Source: Symsagittifera roscoffensis
Lineage: Eukaryota > Xenacoelomorpha > Acoela > Convolutidae
Length of the DNA: 64,000 bases
Assembly: GCF_963678635.1 (NCBI RefSeq)
Contig: NC_087062.1
Span: 22,491,789 to 22,555,788, forward strand
Direction: 5' to 3'
The position numbers were made by a program, and so were the translations under genes. Positions 20,860-35,100 of the stretch are shown piece after piece (the first letter of the stretch is position 1; each line of letters opens with the position of its first letter). The notes under the pieces are model-generated. The model was not told the origin of the DNA, made no database searches, and saw nothing but the letters and a program-made list of their open reading frames with translations.

Positions 20860-23800
20860 AAATTGATTTTTGCAAACAACCAGCCTATTGCTTTGTCAAG
20901 TGTTTAAATATAGCAATTGGCGCCTTTGAAAAGTGTTTGAGGGAAATTGGCAGAGATGAAAAGTTGTCAAAAGCTGCCAAAGGGTGAACTTTGGGTAGTC
21001 AGAGAGTGAGAGAGGGACCAAGAGAGACTAAATCTACTGCATTCGCAGACTCATTGTTGAAAATGACGTTTTGTGACACTTTTTTGGAGCGCAATGACGT
21101 TTTTGGCAATTTTCTGATGCGCGCTCCCTATCAAAATTGTTGCCTGCTCAATTAAGTTTTGTTCAGATTTGCTCGTGAATTGGATCAAATACCAAGCGAT
21201 ATATTTTGTGCTATTAACACGTAACAGAAGTTTTATTCCGCCTTATAAATCGTGCTAAATTGATTTGCGGCAAGCTATTTGGCCAACATACTAGTTCTTC
21301 GCTAAGGCAAAATATATCACTTTATACTTTAAATAGCGACGGAGGGATGATTTGAAAAACTTCAAAATTTTGAACTTCTCTTTTTATTAATTTTTATTAA
21401 ATATCACCCATTTCTTAAAAGAAAGACTATTCAATAAATCTTAAAATGCGGTCTGAAAATTCAGGATTTTCCTGTGATATAATCAGTCTTGTTATTCCTA
21501 CTTTTGAAGAAAGTGCATAATTTGTATGCTTGGTGTGTTTTTTTTCATTAAATTTCCAACTTCTTAATTAAACAATTTTAACGGAATTTTTATAGTATCT
21601 GACAAATATTGTTGTGTTGAGCTCAAACTCAAAAAGTTTTTTCACTTGTGATCTTTTTTTGTAAATTTATGGGTGTTGGAGAATTGCAAATTTGGTCAAC
21701 TGGGTATAATTAACGAGTGATGTGTTTTGTGCTATTAGCGCGTAAGCGGCTGTTTAAAGCGTTCCAATATGAATTTGGGCAATTAATTTGGTCGCACTGC
21801 TTTGACACAAGACGCTAAATAGATCCCTTCACAGCTAACATTAGCGTGTGGGGGATTAACTGAAGAAAAAAATGAAGAAAAAAAGTTTTTTCTCGATTAT
21901 GTCAATATTTCAAGCTAAATTTTTTGATCGACCTTAAAGTACAGTCGAAACATTCAGGACTTTCGTTATTCTTCTGATTTTCAATATTGTTTTTCTAAGT
22001 CGAATTGAGCGGCTGTTTGTTTTCCAATTTTTTTAAAGAGTTTAATTTCACACAAAGAGCTTGCGCGGGAATTTTTAATTTTTGAACGATTTTTAAAAAT
22101 ATTGTAAAAACAAACCTTGATTTTTTGTATAGAAACTTTTCTGTACTAAAGACGCAAGCAGCTGAATTTTACTAATGCAAAAATTGAAAATGGCAGCTTA
22201 ACAGAACATTTTTAAGCAGCAAAGATTCTGTCACATATTTTAGTTTTCAGTTGTATACAAGTAAGTGGTGTCAAAAGTTTCAATTTCAAAGATTACTCTG
22301 AAACATAAAAACTTGCTTGCAAAAAAACTTAGACTTCAGTCGCCTTTTTTTATTCAGTTTTTTTATGGATTAATAAACACAAAGAAGCAGACTCAAATAG
22401 CGGGGAAATGACTGAACAGCCGGCTCATAATTATGACTGATCATTGATAATTGATGATTTTGTCTGATGTTCACTCATAGTTTCAAAAATGTCGTTTTAG
22501 TTATCGCAGTTTCTTTCAAGATGAATTCATTGTAGACCTAATTTTAATAGACCATTTCAAAGTTTTTCATTTTCTGAAACAATTTGCTATATCAAGAGTT
22601 ATAAAAACTCAAAAGTAATAAAATCAAGATACTAAACTTGTTTTAAAATCTTGAGTTTGATGTCGTGTCTGAAATTTTTAATCGTTGGCTATTACAGTAA
22701 AGTTTTTGCTGAATTCTCTGAAGTCAAAATGATGTCTGTATTTTTAATAGAGGTTATAGTTGAACAGCATTATACTGAGCAATAAACGGGAATTCATTGG
22801 GAACCAACTTTTATCGTACTTAGTTTTTTGTGATGAAAGAGTTTGGTAGAACTATTCAAAATTTTGATTTGTTGTTTCTCTGGCGGCAACTCATTTTTTG
22901 CGTAGTAAAGAAAAATTAAAGTTAAATTTAATGAGAAAAATTATGCGTGAAAGAATGAATCGCCCGCTCATCTTTGGGAGAGAAAATTTTGTCTTTTTTC
23001 CGACCCATTTATTGTTCCTATTATTGAAAATTGGAAAGAATTTTGTTTTCGGGCGCGTTTAGTTTTTCTTTTTTCTGTTGTCCCGCGAAATTAGTGAGTA
23101 ATCCTTAAGTAATCATCGGAATGATATATCATAATAAGGCCTTTCAGTCTTGATTAAAAATTGTTCCCAGTGTCGAGAAAGGCCGATTTGAATCTTTTTA
23201 TTTTTGATTTCAGTCTAACTTCGAACTAATAAGGTGAGCGAGTAGGTTTTTTTTCAACCAAAAAACAATTTACCACAAAATGATCAAAAAAGATGGAGTA
23301 ATTATTGTATTAAAGCCCCTCCAGTGTTAAAACAAACAATATTTTTTTTTTAAAAAAACAATGTCACAGTGTCGAGAAAAACCGGTGGGAAACTTTTGAG
23401 TTTTAGTCTAATTTTGGGCGACTAAGGCAAGCGAGCAGTCCTATTATAGAAGGATAAGCCACAAAATTTTCTGTTTTTAAGCGCCATTCTGGGAATGAAC
23501 AACTTTGAAATTTCAAATCATTTCTGCAAAAGCAAATGAGAAAAAAAAGGTTTCATTTTGTTTTTCTTTCCGGCCAGTTTTCGACAAAAACTGTTGACCG
23601 ATTTGCCGTATTTATTGTGACTGTAGAATATGCTGTAAATTTAGTTTTTCTGTCAGATTCTTCCATCATACCACGCACAAAAAGCAACACTCAATTAAAA
23701 AAAGACATGGAAAAATGTATTTTCATGTATTTTTTAGGAACATGGTTGGAACATACTGTGCTACTTGCAGAAACTGGCTATTCTAGATAAAATTTTATTT

Positions 23801-24250
23801 TGACAGGCTTTTTAATTTAGCAAGCGTCTCAAAAAATTGCGATTTGTGCCTAAAGTGCCTAAAACGTTATTTTTGGCCTGTTTTTTTTTCAAAATTTAAC
23901 TCTAAAATTTTGGCCACAACAGGATCTTTTTAGTGCTTTACAACAATCTGTAATAAAAATGCGGCTAAAAAATCGATAAACGGCTTTTGGCTATCGAGTT
24001 TAAAAACTGGAACCCAACGAAACTTTAAAATTCTTGTTAAAGAGTGTAGAGGACTATTTTAATGGATTATAATCACCGATTTTGTAATTTAATAGATACT
24101 GACCATATGTTGACAAAATAATTGATCCATTGGCGCTCGGTGCGGGATACATGTGTGCTTAGCTGATGGTTGCGGGAGTGAATCTCGGTAGGCTACTTTT
24201 TTGCTCATTTTATAGGTTTTTTATCAAGTTTTTTGAAAATTAGTCAAGTT
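20860..24250. other. AT-rich region with old repeats, no recognised gene
   Basis: There is no convincing open frame. It contains related repeat segments (about 21170-21500 and 21510-21985). It also contains a short duplicated motif, CAGTGTCGAGAAA followed by GTCTAA and GCGAG, near 23160-23245 and 23368-23440. Confidence 0.4.
21170..21985 (+). repeat. Two diverged copies of a dispersed repeat
   Basis: The blocks at about 21170-21500 and 21700-21985 share, in order, a TATTTTGTGCTATTA type segment, a CGTAA segment, a GGGGATGATT or GGGGGATTAA type segment, and an AAAATTCAGGA or AAACATTCAGGA tail. A third copy is at 44845-45325. All are diverged and non-coding. Confidence 0.5.
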
Positions 24251-24253
24251 AAC

Positions 24254-24880
24254 GATATGGGGGTAGGTGTGGGGAAGGATGTAGGTGGGGGAAGGGGGTA
24301 GTTGGGGGAGTAGGTGCGGGAGTAGGTGGGGGAGTAGATGGAGGAGTAGGTGGGGTAGGTGAGCGTGGGTACGTGGGCAGGGGCGGATCTAGGATTTTCT
24401 CGAGGGGGGGGGCGGATTTTCAAAAAATTTTCCAAAATTTTGACGACCTTTTTTTTTTTTTTAGGTCGACCAAATTGATTTTTCGAGCTGTTCCAAAGCA
24501 CTGTTTTGCCCCTATTTAGGCAAAATTTTGTGCGCCGCAGGCAAATTTTTAAAAAAACAGTCAAAAAAGCCGTTTTTGGGCACTTTTTGAAAAATTTTGA
24601 CAAAAAAATAGCGTTTTTTTTGGCGCGCGCTCCCCCTCAAAGTTAGTATATATTGGCGCCAAAGGCGCCTTTCGAAAAATTTTAGGGTCGGTCGGCCAAA
24701 AATGGATTTCTGAAAAAGTATCAAAGGGGGGACCCTTTGGGTCGGCAGGGGGTCGAATCCCTGAGGGGGGGGGGCGTCCGCCCCCCCGCCCCCCCCCTAA
24801 ATCCGCCCCTGTACGTGGGGTAAGGATAGGTGAGGTGGCACAGGTGCGAGTGGGGCTACGTGTGCGGATAAATGTGGTGG
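24254..24880 (+). repeat. G-rich GGTGGGGGAGTA minisatellite, interrupted by a MITE
   Basis: From 24254 to 24377 short imperfect units of the type GTAGGTGGGGGA repeat with strong G bias. The pattern resumes after the MITE at 24812-24880 in weaker form. Several G-runs on one strand could fold as quadruplexes. The opposite strand would read as Tyr/Pro/Thr/Ser repeats, a by-product of the unit rather than a gene. Confidence 0.7.
24378..24811 (+). mobile_element. hAT-type MITE, copy 3, with intact 8-bp TSD
   Basis: Termini are CAGGGGCGGATCTAGGA and TAAATCCGCCCCTG. The element is flanked by a perfect eight-base duplication, TACGTGGG (24370-24377 and 24812-24819). An 8-bp TSD plus a CAG...CTG terminus is diagnostic of hAT transposition. 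It has no coding capacity. Confidence 0.93.
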
Positions 24881-25599
24881 AAGGTTGCAATTTTTTGGGC
24901 GTTTAAATTGAGAAGACTTGGGTTTATATTTGAGGGATAAGATTTTTTTTAATATACCTAAATATGAGAAGGTTTAGAAATCTAGTAGGCTGTGATTAAT
25001 GCAAAAAAAAGCTGCAAGTTAAACAAAAAATTTTGAAAAAAATTATAGCTTTTATAATCCATTAAAACCCCTTATAATGGATTTTAGACGGAATATTGTC
25101 GTTTTTTTTTAAATAATGGTTTGTAATGGACAAAAATGGTTGATGTGGTTCCAAAGTGCATTTATAATCGGTTATAAAGGCAACTTTTTGACCACGACAA
25201 TCGATTGTTATCGTTTATTTTCCTTGGAACCTCACTGTGGGTAGTTTATCTACAGTGTGCCTTCAAGCGGCGTGAAAACATTCTCTACATGCATGCTCGC
25301 AAGTGAGCTGTAAAGGTAGTTTGAAAATATGTTCTAAAGTGAGAACACAACTGTTTCAGCATGTCAAAAACAAGTGAAAAACACGCATGAACACATAAAT
25401 TTCTCGTTGACTAAAGCATTTTTTCAACGATTTTTTAACGCACTCGAGAAATTAGTTCACTATCCTCGCGCCTCGCTAGTGAATTAATTATTCGTGCGTG
25501 AAGAAACCACTACTTAAGTAACACTTTTTTTCGAAGCGCAATTTTTTGTGTAGCCGCACCTGCAGAGTTTTCAGTTAGCAAAAAAAAACATATCTGCGA

Positions 25600-26026
25600 T
25601 TACGTCTCAAATGGCATAATTCCCAAATAGCATAAAAATGAAATATTTCCCAAATGGCATAAATTTCATGCAACAGTTGCTTTGGAAAAATCGAGAACAG
25701 ATTTTTCGTGAACAATGTGAGAAAAATAGTCAAATTGTCAATTCAAATGTTGATTGACATTTTATCGTGAAAAACTTGTAGAACTTTTTATCAAAAGCAA
25801 GAAGCATAAGCTTGCGGTTATTAATAAGCTTCTTGTGGTCTGTGGCTTAAATTTGTTTGGAAGCAATTAATTCCAAATCTTGTTCACATGCTTTCGTTCC
25901 TGACAAAATGTTAGAGTTAGAAATTGATAGAAAACGTTTAAATTACAATGAAAACTTGAAATTTATGCCATTTGGGAAAAATTTCCATTTTTATGCCATT
26001 TGGGAATTATGCCATTTGGGAAGTTA
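25600..26026 (+). mobile_element. Non-autonomous element with AAATGGCATAA termini, copy 1
   Basis: Both ends carry inverted runs of CCCAAATGGCATAA, repeated two to three times, with the left end starting about TTACGTCTCAAATGG. The interior aligns throughout with 28147-28555 (GTGAGAAAA, AAGCTTGCGGTTATT, AAGCTTCTTGTGGTC). It is a palindromic-ended MITE of about 430 bp and is non-coding. It lies just downstream of the DUF229 gene. Confidence 0.8.
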
Positions 26027-26172
26027 CCATATCTGCCTTTTTTTTAAATTTGACACACAAACGAAAAAAAAACAGTTTTCAGGATTCTTTCATGGCTTTT
26101 TCAACCTTATTCAGCGCCTGACAACATCTCAGACACAAAAAAAAATAACTTTGAATGGCCTCGATTTTTAAT

Positions 26173-26178
26173 TTTATT
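26173..26178 (-). terminator. Poly(A) signal of the DUF229 gene
   Basis: AATAAA on the minus strand, 21 bases beyond the stop codon at 26199. It supports this stop as the true gene end. Confidence 0.65.
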
Positions 26179-26198
26179 GTGTGACCATTTCAAAAAGC

Positions 26199-29100
26199 TT
26201 ATGAGTTTTGACACCTGCAGCAAACATCAGGAATACCGGCACTGGAACAAGTTCGATTTCTAGGAACGTTCTCGCTGAAAATATCATAGCCTCTCTGTTT
26301 TGCTAGTGCGTCTGAATTCATTCCCGTCAATTTGAGAATAGTTTTCCTTAAATCGTACATTGAGATCAAATGGTATGCGTTATGATACATGGTAGTAATA
26401 TTTCCTTGTTTTCTGGGTGAAACTGAAATCAGCAGGGGCTCGTTCATTTCAAGGGTAACACTGGGCATCAGCCTCAAAATTGCATGCATATGGGAACCAT
26501 GGTCGGACATCAAAAATATGGTTGTATCTTTCAGCCAATTATTTTTGCGGAAGTTCAGAAGAAACTTGGCTAAATCATCATCCACGTATTTCACGTGTTC
26601 TGAAGTTGATTCGTGAGCCTCGGATAAAAATAGTTCGACTAATTTAGGCATGTCTGGATAAGCTTCCCAGAAGTATGTTACGTAATCTAAAGCGTAGTTG
26701 TGAACATTGCGTCCGTACATGCATCGCTTGAAAATCGAATAGGGACCTGAAATCAAAAGAACTTTTAACTACTTGTTGATCATTTTTCAAACTGAATTGA
26801 TTTTTCACATTGATTATGAGAATGGAGTCTCTCCAATACATTTGAACATCTCAGCCAAGAACTGTTTCTGGTCAAACTAAAAACAAATATATGCCGGGCA
26901 AAAAGGCTCAAATCATTGACATTAGAATCCCGTAGCCAACGGGGCTCTTTTCCAGTTCCCCCCTTTCAAATTCAAATTCGAAAATCTTATTTAACGTTGT
27001 CATAATCGACAACTGTGAACAGATTTGTTCTTCAAACTTTACAGCGTAAGATCACGCATTTAGCCGTAATAACACGTAAAACAAACACAAAACTCGGTAT
27101 TTTGAAAGGGGGAAATGGATAAGAGCCCCCAACGGAAGCTGTTTTTCTAAATAGAATTTTTTTGTAGTTTATCTAGCCTAATTTTCGCGTATTTTCCGTG
27201 CAAATTAGGTAGGTACAAAGTATTTCAGGTCAGAAATAAATACTTTTCTCGGTACGGGATCTCATCATGAGACTCCATAGTTGATCAATATCATCATACC
27301 TGTAAACATTCTTTTAATCAAATTACGGTCTTTTTTGGGATTTGACACTTTATCTCGCTTATTTGCTACATTTTTGGTAGCTATTATTTACATTTTTAAG
27401 GCGTTTTCAATGGCAAAAATGTGGCAGCGCCAGCTACAAAAATGCTACTTTTTGGGACCTTCCAAGAAAAAAGATTTTCAAGATTAAGGTCGTGTCACCC
27501 TGTGCTACTTGCTTCGATATGAGCTATTCTTGTTTGAGTTAGTTGTTGTTTGAAGTTTAGAAATGTTTTTTTTAAATATGACTTTGTTTCTTGAAATTGT
27601 TGAACATTGTTTGATGTTATCATTGTTTAAAACAGTTTTCTACTGGGTTTCAATTTTTCAACTTCGGATTTTTGATTTTTCTAAATTGAAAAATTTAACT
27701 GCAAGTTATAAGAATACTTTTATTTTTATTTTTAAGTATTGATTAAAGCTTTGAACAATAAATACGAAATTTTCATGCAGTTTTTGAGCTGCACTTTTTC
27801 CACCTGAGTGCTCTTGTCATTTCACTTTCAATAAGATTGATTCCAAAAAACCTGACAAAAAAATGCAGCAAGCCAAGAACCTGGAAAAAAAGAATTGCAG
27901 TATTTCTCTGCACTTTCGAATCATTCGCGTCATTCGATGCCTCGGCCCAAAGTCCCTTGAAAAGTTTTTTACACGCATACAGTTCAGTAAATCAAGGCGC
28001 ACAAAAAAGATCAGCCAATCTGAGGTAGCTGTTTTAAATACTAAATAAAACACTTAAAAAGTCTTGGTTACAAAGCTTTGATATGATAGCCTAATTCGAG
28101 GTCTGAAATGTTCTTTGAAGAGCCGAATTTCATGTGAGTTAACGGATTACGTCTCAAATGGCATAATTCCCAAATGGCATAAAAATGAAAAATTTCCCAA
28201 ATGACATAATTTTTAAGCAACAGTTGTATTGAAAACAATGATCGGGAACAATTTTTTCGTGAACATTGTGAGAAAATTAAACAAATTGTCAATTCAATTG
28301 TTGAATGGTATTTTACCTTGAAAAATTGTCGAATTTTCATCAAAAACTAAAAACATTAGCTTGCGGTTATTGATAAGCTTCTTGTGGTCAATTTTTTCGA
28401 CAAAATTGTCACTTAACAGTTTTGGAAGCATTCATGTTTTCGTTATTGACAAAATTTAAGAATTAGAAGTTGATACAATACGTTTGAATTACAATGATAA
28501 CTTGAAATTTATGCCATTTGGGAATAGATTCATTTTTATGCCATTTAATAAGTTACCTAATAACGCAGCAGTCATAGTTTGGCATTTTAAAAATCTTTTT
28601 CAATTGAGTCTTCGATTATGCATACTGATAGTTTTCCCGAAAAAAGATTGTTTTTGCGAAAGAAATAGAAAACGAACAAAGGGCTTTTGCCGAATCCAAT
28701 TAATCCACAGTGCAAAAACTTTTGCTTTTCAAATTTGTTTATAGTTGTTTCAATAAAAGATATTCTTACCAAACAAGTACAAACTGTTATTGAGCCAGAA
28801 GAATAGAACATTCCAACCAAGCGCAAATGAAGAAGAAAACTCCATAAGTATAGGGGAAAAAATGAATTTTTTTTCTTCATTCTCGTCAAATTTTCTGTTT
28901 CAGTAAAGGTCAGAAACTGCAAAAATTTAAATGTAATACGGTTCTTCTTCAGTTTGCTCCTGCCCTTTTTGTAAAATTCACAAACAAATTTTGCCTAAAG
29001 GTTACAACTTGCAAAAATTTAAATGTAATACGGTTCTTCTTCAGTTTGCTCCTGCCCTTTTTGTAAAATTCACAAACAAATTTTGCCTAGAAATGGTTCA

Positions 29101-32100
29101 TACGGCAGTTTGCATATATTAACTGATGTGCGATTTTTTCACTTCTTCACACTAACAAGGTTTGTTTCAATTTTTTTATCAAAATTGTTTTGAGCACGTT
29201 TTCGTGAATCGAATTTCAGAAAATAGTCAAAATAGTCAAAACTGGAAAAAGCCGGTAGAACCTAAAAGAATGTAAAGAAAGAACCTGAAAAAAGAAGCGC
29301 ATCAGAATTGAATTGAGTGTTTTTGCTAATTTCGTGTAATTCAGTCTGAAAAAGAGACACTTTTTCACGGCAAAACGAGTGTTTTTTTTTTGATATCACA
29401 CACAGGGGGCGGATCTGGGTTTTTCTCGAGGGGGGTCTGATTTTCAAAACAATTTCAAAAATTTGTCGACGTTTTTTTAGGTTGACCAAAATTAATTTCC
29501 GAGCTCTCCCAGAGCATTAAAAAGACCCTGTTTTGGCCAAAATTTGTGAACCGTAGGCCAAATTTTGAAGAAAAAAAAACAGGCCAAAAATAGCGTTTTT
29601 AGACAATTTAGGCACAAATCGCATTTTTTTTGGCGCATGCTCTATCCTAAAAGGTAGTATATATAAGCGCCGTAAAACTTTAGGGTACGTCAGCAAAAAT
29701 GGATATCTCAAAATAGTACCAAGGGTGCACCCTTTGGGTCGGCATGTGGTCGAATCATTGAAAAGATAGCGTCCCCCGCCCCTTAATCCGCCCCTGATCA
29801 CATGAATTTTTTTGGTTCTTCTACCGTTTCTCCTTAACCAGATATAAAATCAGTTTTACCAAACCATGCTTGAGTTATAGGGTCGTATAAATGAACAAAA
29901 TTTGTTTGTATTTGGGCAGTTCACCCACAAGTCTGTTTTCATGACAATTAGACCACGTGAACAAAATTTGAGAAAAAACTGTAGGTGAGGAGAGAAACGA
30001 AAGAAGAGCCGTTCCCTCGCTTCCTTTTGTCAAGTGGTCGGAACAATAAAATTAAACCAGCAAGGCTCACCTTTCGTAGGAGTAAAAGGATCATTTGCAT
30101 TTATGAAGTTAGGGTCACAAAATACCATACGATGGTCATGTTTGGACATCCTATTCGGAAGATACGAGTGCCACTCAAACACTTCCACTTGGCAGGACGT
30201 GTGAGCAAGTGCAGTGACGTAACCACGCGATGTGGCATTCTCGAATATACTGTGAAGCTGAGTTTTCCTTTTCTTTTTAGCCAGACCCCTTGAAAAAAAA
30301 CGTATAATGCTACGAAGTAAAAATAAAGAACAACTGTTCACAGTTGTTAGTTTGCTCACCATGGCGAGTTTTTTTGCCTCATGACATTTCAGTAGCTTTC
30401 TAAAACTAAAAGTGAAAGATGGGGGCGGGGTTTGAAGGGAGCCAAAACTATTTAGTTCTCTAGTCAATTATATCAATGTTTAAATTACAACTAGCAAGCC
30501 CGTCTCCATTAACCAATTGGCTGACAAAAATTAGTTCTTGCTTTTATCAAGCTATTCAAGCTATGAAACTAGAAACAATTTCAAGTTAATCCATATCCTA
30601 AATCGGTTTGAAAAACTTAAGCTTTTAAAGAACGATTCGACCGGCGAAAAAATAAGTTTTTCTACACCAGCTGATTCAGCTATAAAACTTCGAAACATTT
30701 TAATTTAACTGCTGAATGGACTCAGATGGCAAAACTTAGACTAATGGATTCGCAAAAAGCTTAAATTTTTCTAAGGAAGCTATTTCAGCTATGGGTCAAT
30801 TTCAAATAATTTCATGAAGGAAGCAGTAGGGAAACAGTTAGGTTGTTGAGCCATTATTCTATCCATGAATATTTGATTTAAAAAAAATCATTTCATAGAC
30901 TGAAATAATTAACTTCTATCATACTAGTCTAGCTAGGGAACATAAAACAATTTCATGTTTTAATCCATATCATGAATTGGTTTGAAAATTTTCAACTCTC
31001 GAAAAACGTTTCGGCCGGCGAAAACTAAATTTTTCTACACCAGCTGATTCAGCTATAAAACTTTTAAGTTAACTGCTGAGTGGGCTTGGATGGCAAAACT
31101 TAGACTAATGGATTCGCAAAATGCTTCAATTTCTAATAGCAAGCTATTCCAGCTATGAGTTCTAAAAATATTTCAAAATATTACAAGAAGTGAAGCAGTA
31201 CGGAAAAGTTAAGATTTTTTGAGCCATTAACCAAACCATGAAACTTTGATTTTAAAAATCATCTTATTTCATAGACTGAACCCGTTCACAAGATGTTTAA
31301 TTTTTAGGAAAGCTTTTTCACCTATGAATCTTTGAAAAGTTTCATGTCGTTTATTAGACCGAATCGATTAGGGAAAAAGTTCAAACTTTCTGTGCAGACT
31401 AGTCATGCGATGAAAATTTGAAATACTCCAATTCGTTACATAGAGCGAATAATATTCTTACGACAGTAAGGGGACGGTCAATAAAACGGTCGGGTCAAAC
31501 TCGAAATAACATTTAAAATCAGGGTTTCCGGAATAATTGGCAACTTTTTTCCATAATTCAAACAAAGCTTTTTTATTCGTAAGTTTTCACGATGTTAAGC
31601 AACTGCGGAACAAAGGGATTTGCACAACTGTTATCAGCCTGAAAATTTTTGTGAACAATTGTATAAATCCCAACTTATTGCAAAAAGTTGAGGCTGAACA
31701 AAAGATATTTCATCAACTACAGTCAACAAACAAATCTAAGCGAAAACCGAAGCAAGAGTTGTTTCCTCAGGGTTTTCTCAGTCTTGAAAAACGTTTTAGC
31801 AGAAAACTGGCCCAAATAATTTTATATGAAAGGACTATATTTTATAACAGACGCATAGTTACCCGCGCTAACATCCTCTGCCACTAAAGGAGCGATAACA
31901 GGTGCTAGTTTTACGATCGAAGGGGTGTACTCGCCGGTTGCCGGTCTTTTTACGGCGGACGGCATTCTGCCGTCGTTGCCGTAGTTCAATGACTTGACTC
32001 GCGCTAATGGGCAATGACCTTTTGAACTATTGGCCTCAATACTCCGAACAAGATCTCCAGCTTTGAAGTGCGATTCTGGAGAAAAAAACCATTTGGCTCG

Positions 32101-35100
32101 TTTGTTAAGCTTTGGTACGTTCTCACGGAGCCAACGAGTATAAATTGCATTTGCGTAGGATTGCGCTCGGGCGTAGCGCTTTCAATGATGGAAGTTTTGC
32201 TCGAAATCTAGTTGCGGAAAGCTACTTGCGCGGTGTCCAAGTAGGAAGTGATTCGGCGTTAACGCTTTGAAATTGTTCCGTTCAGAGGATACGGGTGTGA
32301 ACGGCGATTGTTCAGAGACTCTTCAACTAAATAAAACGTGGTTGTGAGACATCGTCAGTGAGTTTTTGTGTTCCCAGAGTATCATAAAAAACTCTTTTGG
32401 TGCTCCGGCGAGCGTTTTCCACACACCTCCATGATGAGGAGCACTGGGTTGATTGAATTTCAGGCTAAGCCTTTATGAGCGGGCAGAAGGGGTGCATGGC
32501 GATTTCAACTCTCGATGCATGAAATGAGTTTTTTGGCCGAGGCAACGAAACTCGTACCATTGTCCGACCAGATGACAGGAGGCGTTCCTCGCCGAGTAAT
32601 GAAGCGTTCTATTCCCATTACGCAGGAACTTGTATCCATTGACGGTACGACCTCTAGATGAATGGCACGTAACGTCATACACGTGAATAGGAAGCCCCAG
32701 CGTTTCTCTGAGCTTCGTTGAATCGTTACATGGAACGGGCCGAAGTAAACTACTCCGCAGTTCGCGAATGTTGGTTGTCGGTAACCCAGTCGCTCGAGCG
32801 GAAGGTAGCAATCATTGGCGTAATTACCTAAGCCTTTGGTTTTCGGCATAACACGCAATGGTATTCTATTGGAGGGAGGGCAGTACGGAGCCCCAACATA
32901 GCGTTCTCCTACTGTATAACAGCTTGCAGATAATCAACACTTTGGTGATGATTCTTTTGAGGATAAATGTTAAAAGCATCATCACGAGTATCATGCCGGC
33001 TATCTAAAATGATGGGAATGCTTAACGTTAAATTCAACGGCGGCGAGACGGCGAATTCGGCCAGTCGAACCGAGAGGACCACCGGGACCGATGAACGGCT
33101 AAAGGGAAGCTATTCGGCTAGACTTTTTAAGGGAGTGTTTTTTGTTAAGTGCGCTGACTTCTAGGGGGAATGACTCTGATTGAGCCCGAACCAACAACTT
33201 TTTCTTAACAAATTCTAAATCGGATGGATCGATTATCGAATGAGTAATGCATTTTTGATGTGATGAGGTGATAACTTCAGCTTCAATGCGGCAATTTTTT
33301 GGAATTTTGGAAAAGAATTACTGAAAGTCTTTTCAGACAAAAATTGGATCTGTGATTTTGGATGTGCAAGGAAAATTTGCTGCTTTTTTAATACTTACAT
33401 GCGGCTCATATGTAGGTCTTTAGAGTCGAATGCTGGTGAAAACTTCTGAGTCACGTTTGAAAAGTCAATCTTTGTTTTTCAAAAATGTGGAATTTTCTCG
33501 CAACCGCTTTCTTTCTGAGCCTCAGCGGTTATTCCAAAAGTGCCGGTATCTGCTGGATTACCGCAACAGGACAAAGGGAACGACTCATCAATTGTAATCG
33601 ATTCGAGAATTTTGAAAACCCAATCAGCCACAAAGACAGGCAGAGTTCAACCACTGCAGTACAATAATGTATGATTTTTTGTATGATTTTTTTTAAACAT
33701 TCGTTCTTATTGTCAAAGATTTTTCAATTTCAAGTCTCAGATGGCTCGCCAGTAATGCTTCTTGCAATTCAAACTTATGGATTGAAAAAGTTTTCATCGG
33801 CGCCTTTCTACCTTTTCCGAAAACAAAAGAAATCTTGGCTTCATTTGTGACGACGGAGCGACCGCGCAGGAAAGCAACTGAGCAAAAGATGTCCTGTTAG
33901 CTGTCCGCTATCATATGCACGTCTATTTGGTCAACCGGGGTGTCGAAGTAACAGCGAGAAATTTATAAGTGGGCGAGCATCAGTAAACCAGTATGCCACT
34001 CTATGAACTTTTCTTGAAGTTCACCTGAGAATGGCTCATCCCACTGCTGGCCCAAAAGATTCCAAATATCCTTCAGTAAAAGCCAGGCACGAACGATTTA
34101 CGGTGCGACAAACCCGATTGGGTCAAAAACCGACCAGATTTAACTTAAGACGGTGCGCTGCTTTATCGATTTTGTTTTATTTTTGCCAACGCCACGACTA
34201 ACGTTTAAGGTATCAATTTTATCATCCAGATTTAGAACTAGTACAGTGTCATTTAGGTTGACTTTTTTCCAGTGTCAACCTTGCTGTTCTCTGGATTCAA
34301 CTTTTGTGCTAAATCTTCGACATTGCTGACAATTCTTGTGAACAATTCTATATACAATGCAATAAGTTGAAGCTGAACAGGAAGAATTTTTATCAACCAC
34401 GGGCAACAAACAAATTTAAGCAAAAACCAAAACAAAAGTTAATTTAATTCAAGTTTTAGTTCCTAAGGTTAAAGGGTTTTCTTAGTCTGACCTGACCCAA
34501 AAACTTCTATATGAAATGACTAAATTATAAAACAGACGCATAGATAGCCGCACTAACAAAGAACTAACTTCGAAACATTTCATTGCGCAAATCGCTGTGC
34601 TAAAAAATGGTTTTTCTAATACAGTGCTGATTTAAATTAACCGGACAAAACGCGTTAAACTTGAAATATAAAACGCGTTTTTCTCAAATTGGGTTGAGTT
34701 TAGGTGAAAACTTAAGGAGACAAAACTTGCTTAAAATTTCAGCAGAATTAATATCGTGTAATTTGTTTTGCGAAATTCGGGCCCAAAAATTTACCCCAAA
34801 AATGGGTCATTTTGGCTTTTCTTAGATAATCAAAAATTACGCCGAAAATACCCAGTCGATCACAGACATAATTATATCAAAGTGAGCCCCTTACGTAGCC
34901 CAACAAATTATGAAGGGTATTATCTCCAAAATAATGTATAAATTGATTTATTTTTGTTTGATAGACAAAAAAGGTCATTTTTACTATATGAAATACCAAC
35001 TTTTTATTTAAAAACATTTTTTGAACAATTTGCATTTTTTTTTGGAGAAAATGCCTTTCATAAAGTTTGTTGGGCTATGTAAGGGGCTCACTTTGATATA

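Noticed and set aside
24244-24603. Tyr-Ser-Pro-Thr-like repeats reminiscent of the RNA polymerase II tail
   Set aside because: They are the antisense reading of a G-rich minisatellite that continues into a MITE, with irregular unit and no gene context.
33485-33667. 60-codon stretch starting with a signal-peptide-like segment inside DUF229 intron 1
   Set aside because: It sits within a decayed BEL element, has a poor donor site and no partner exon; a nested gene cannot be excluded but is unsupported.
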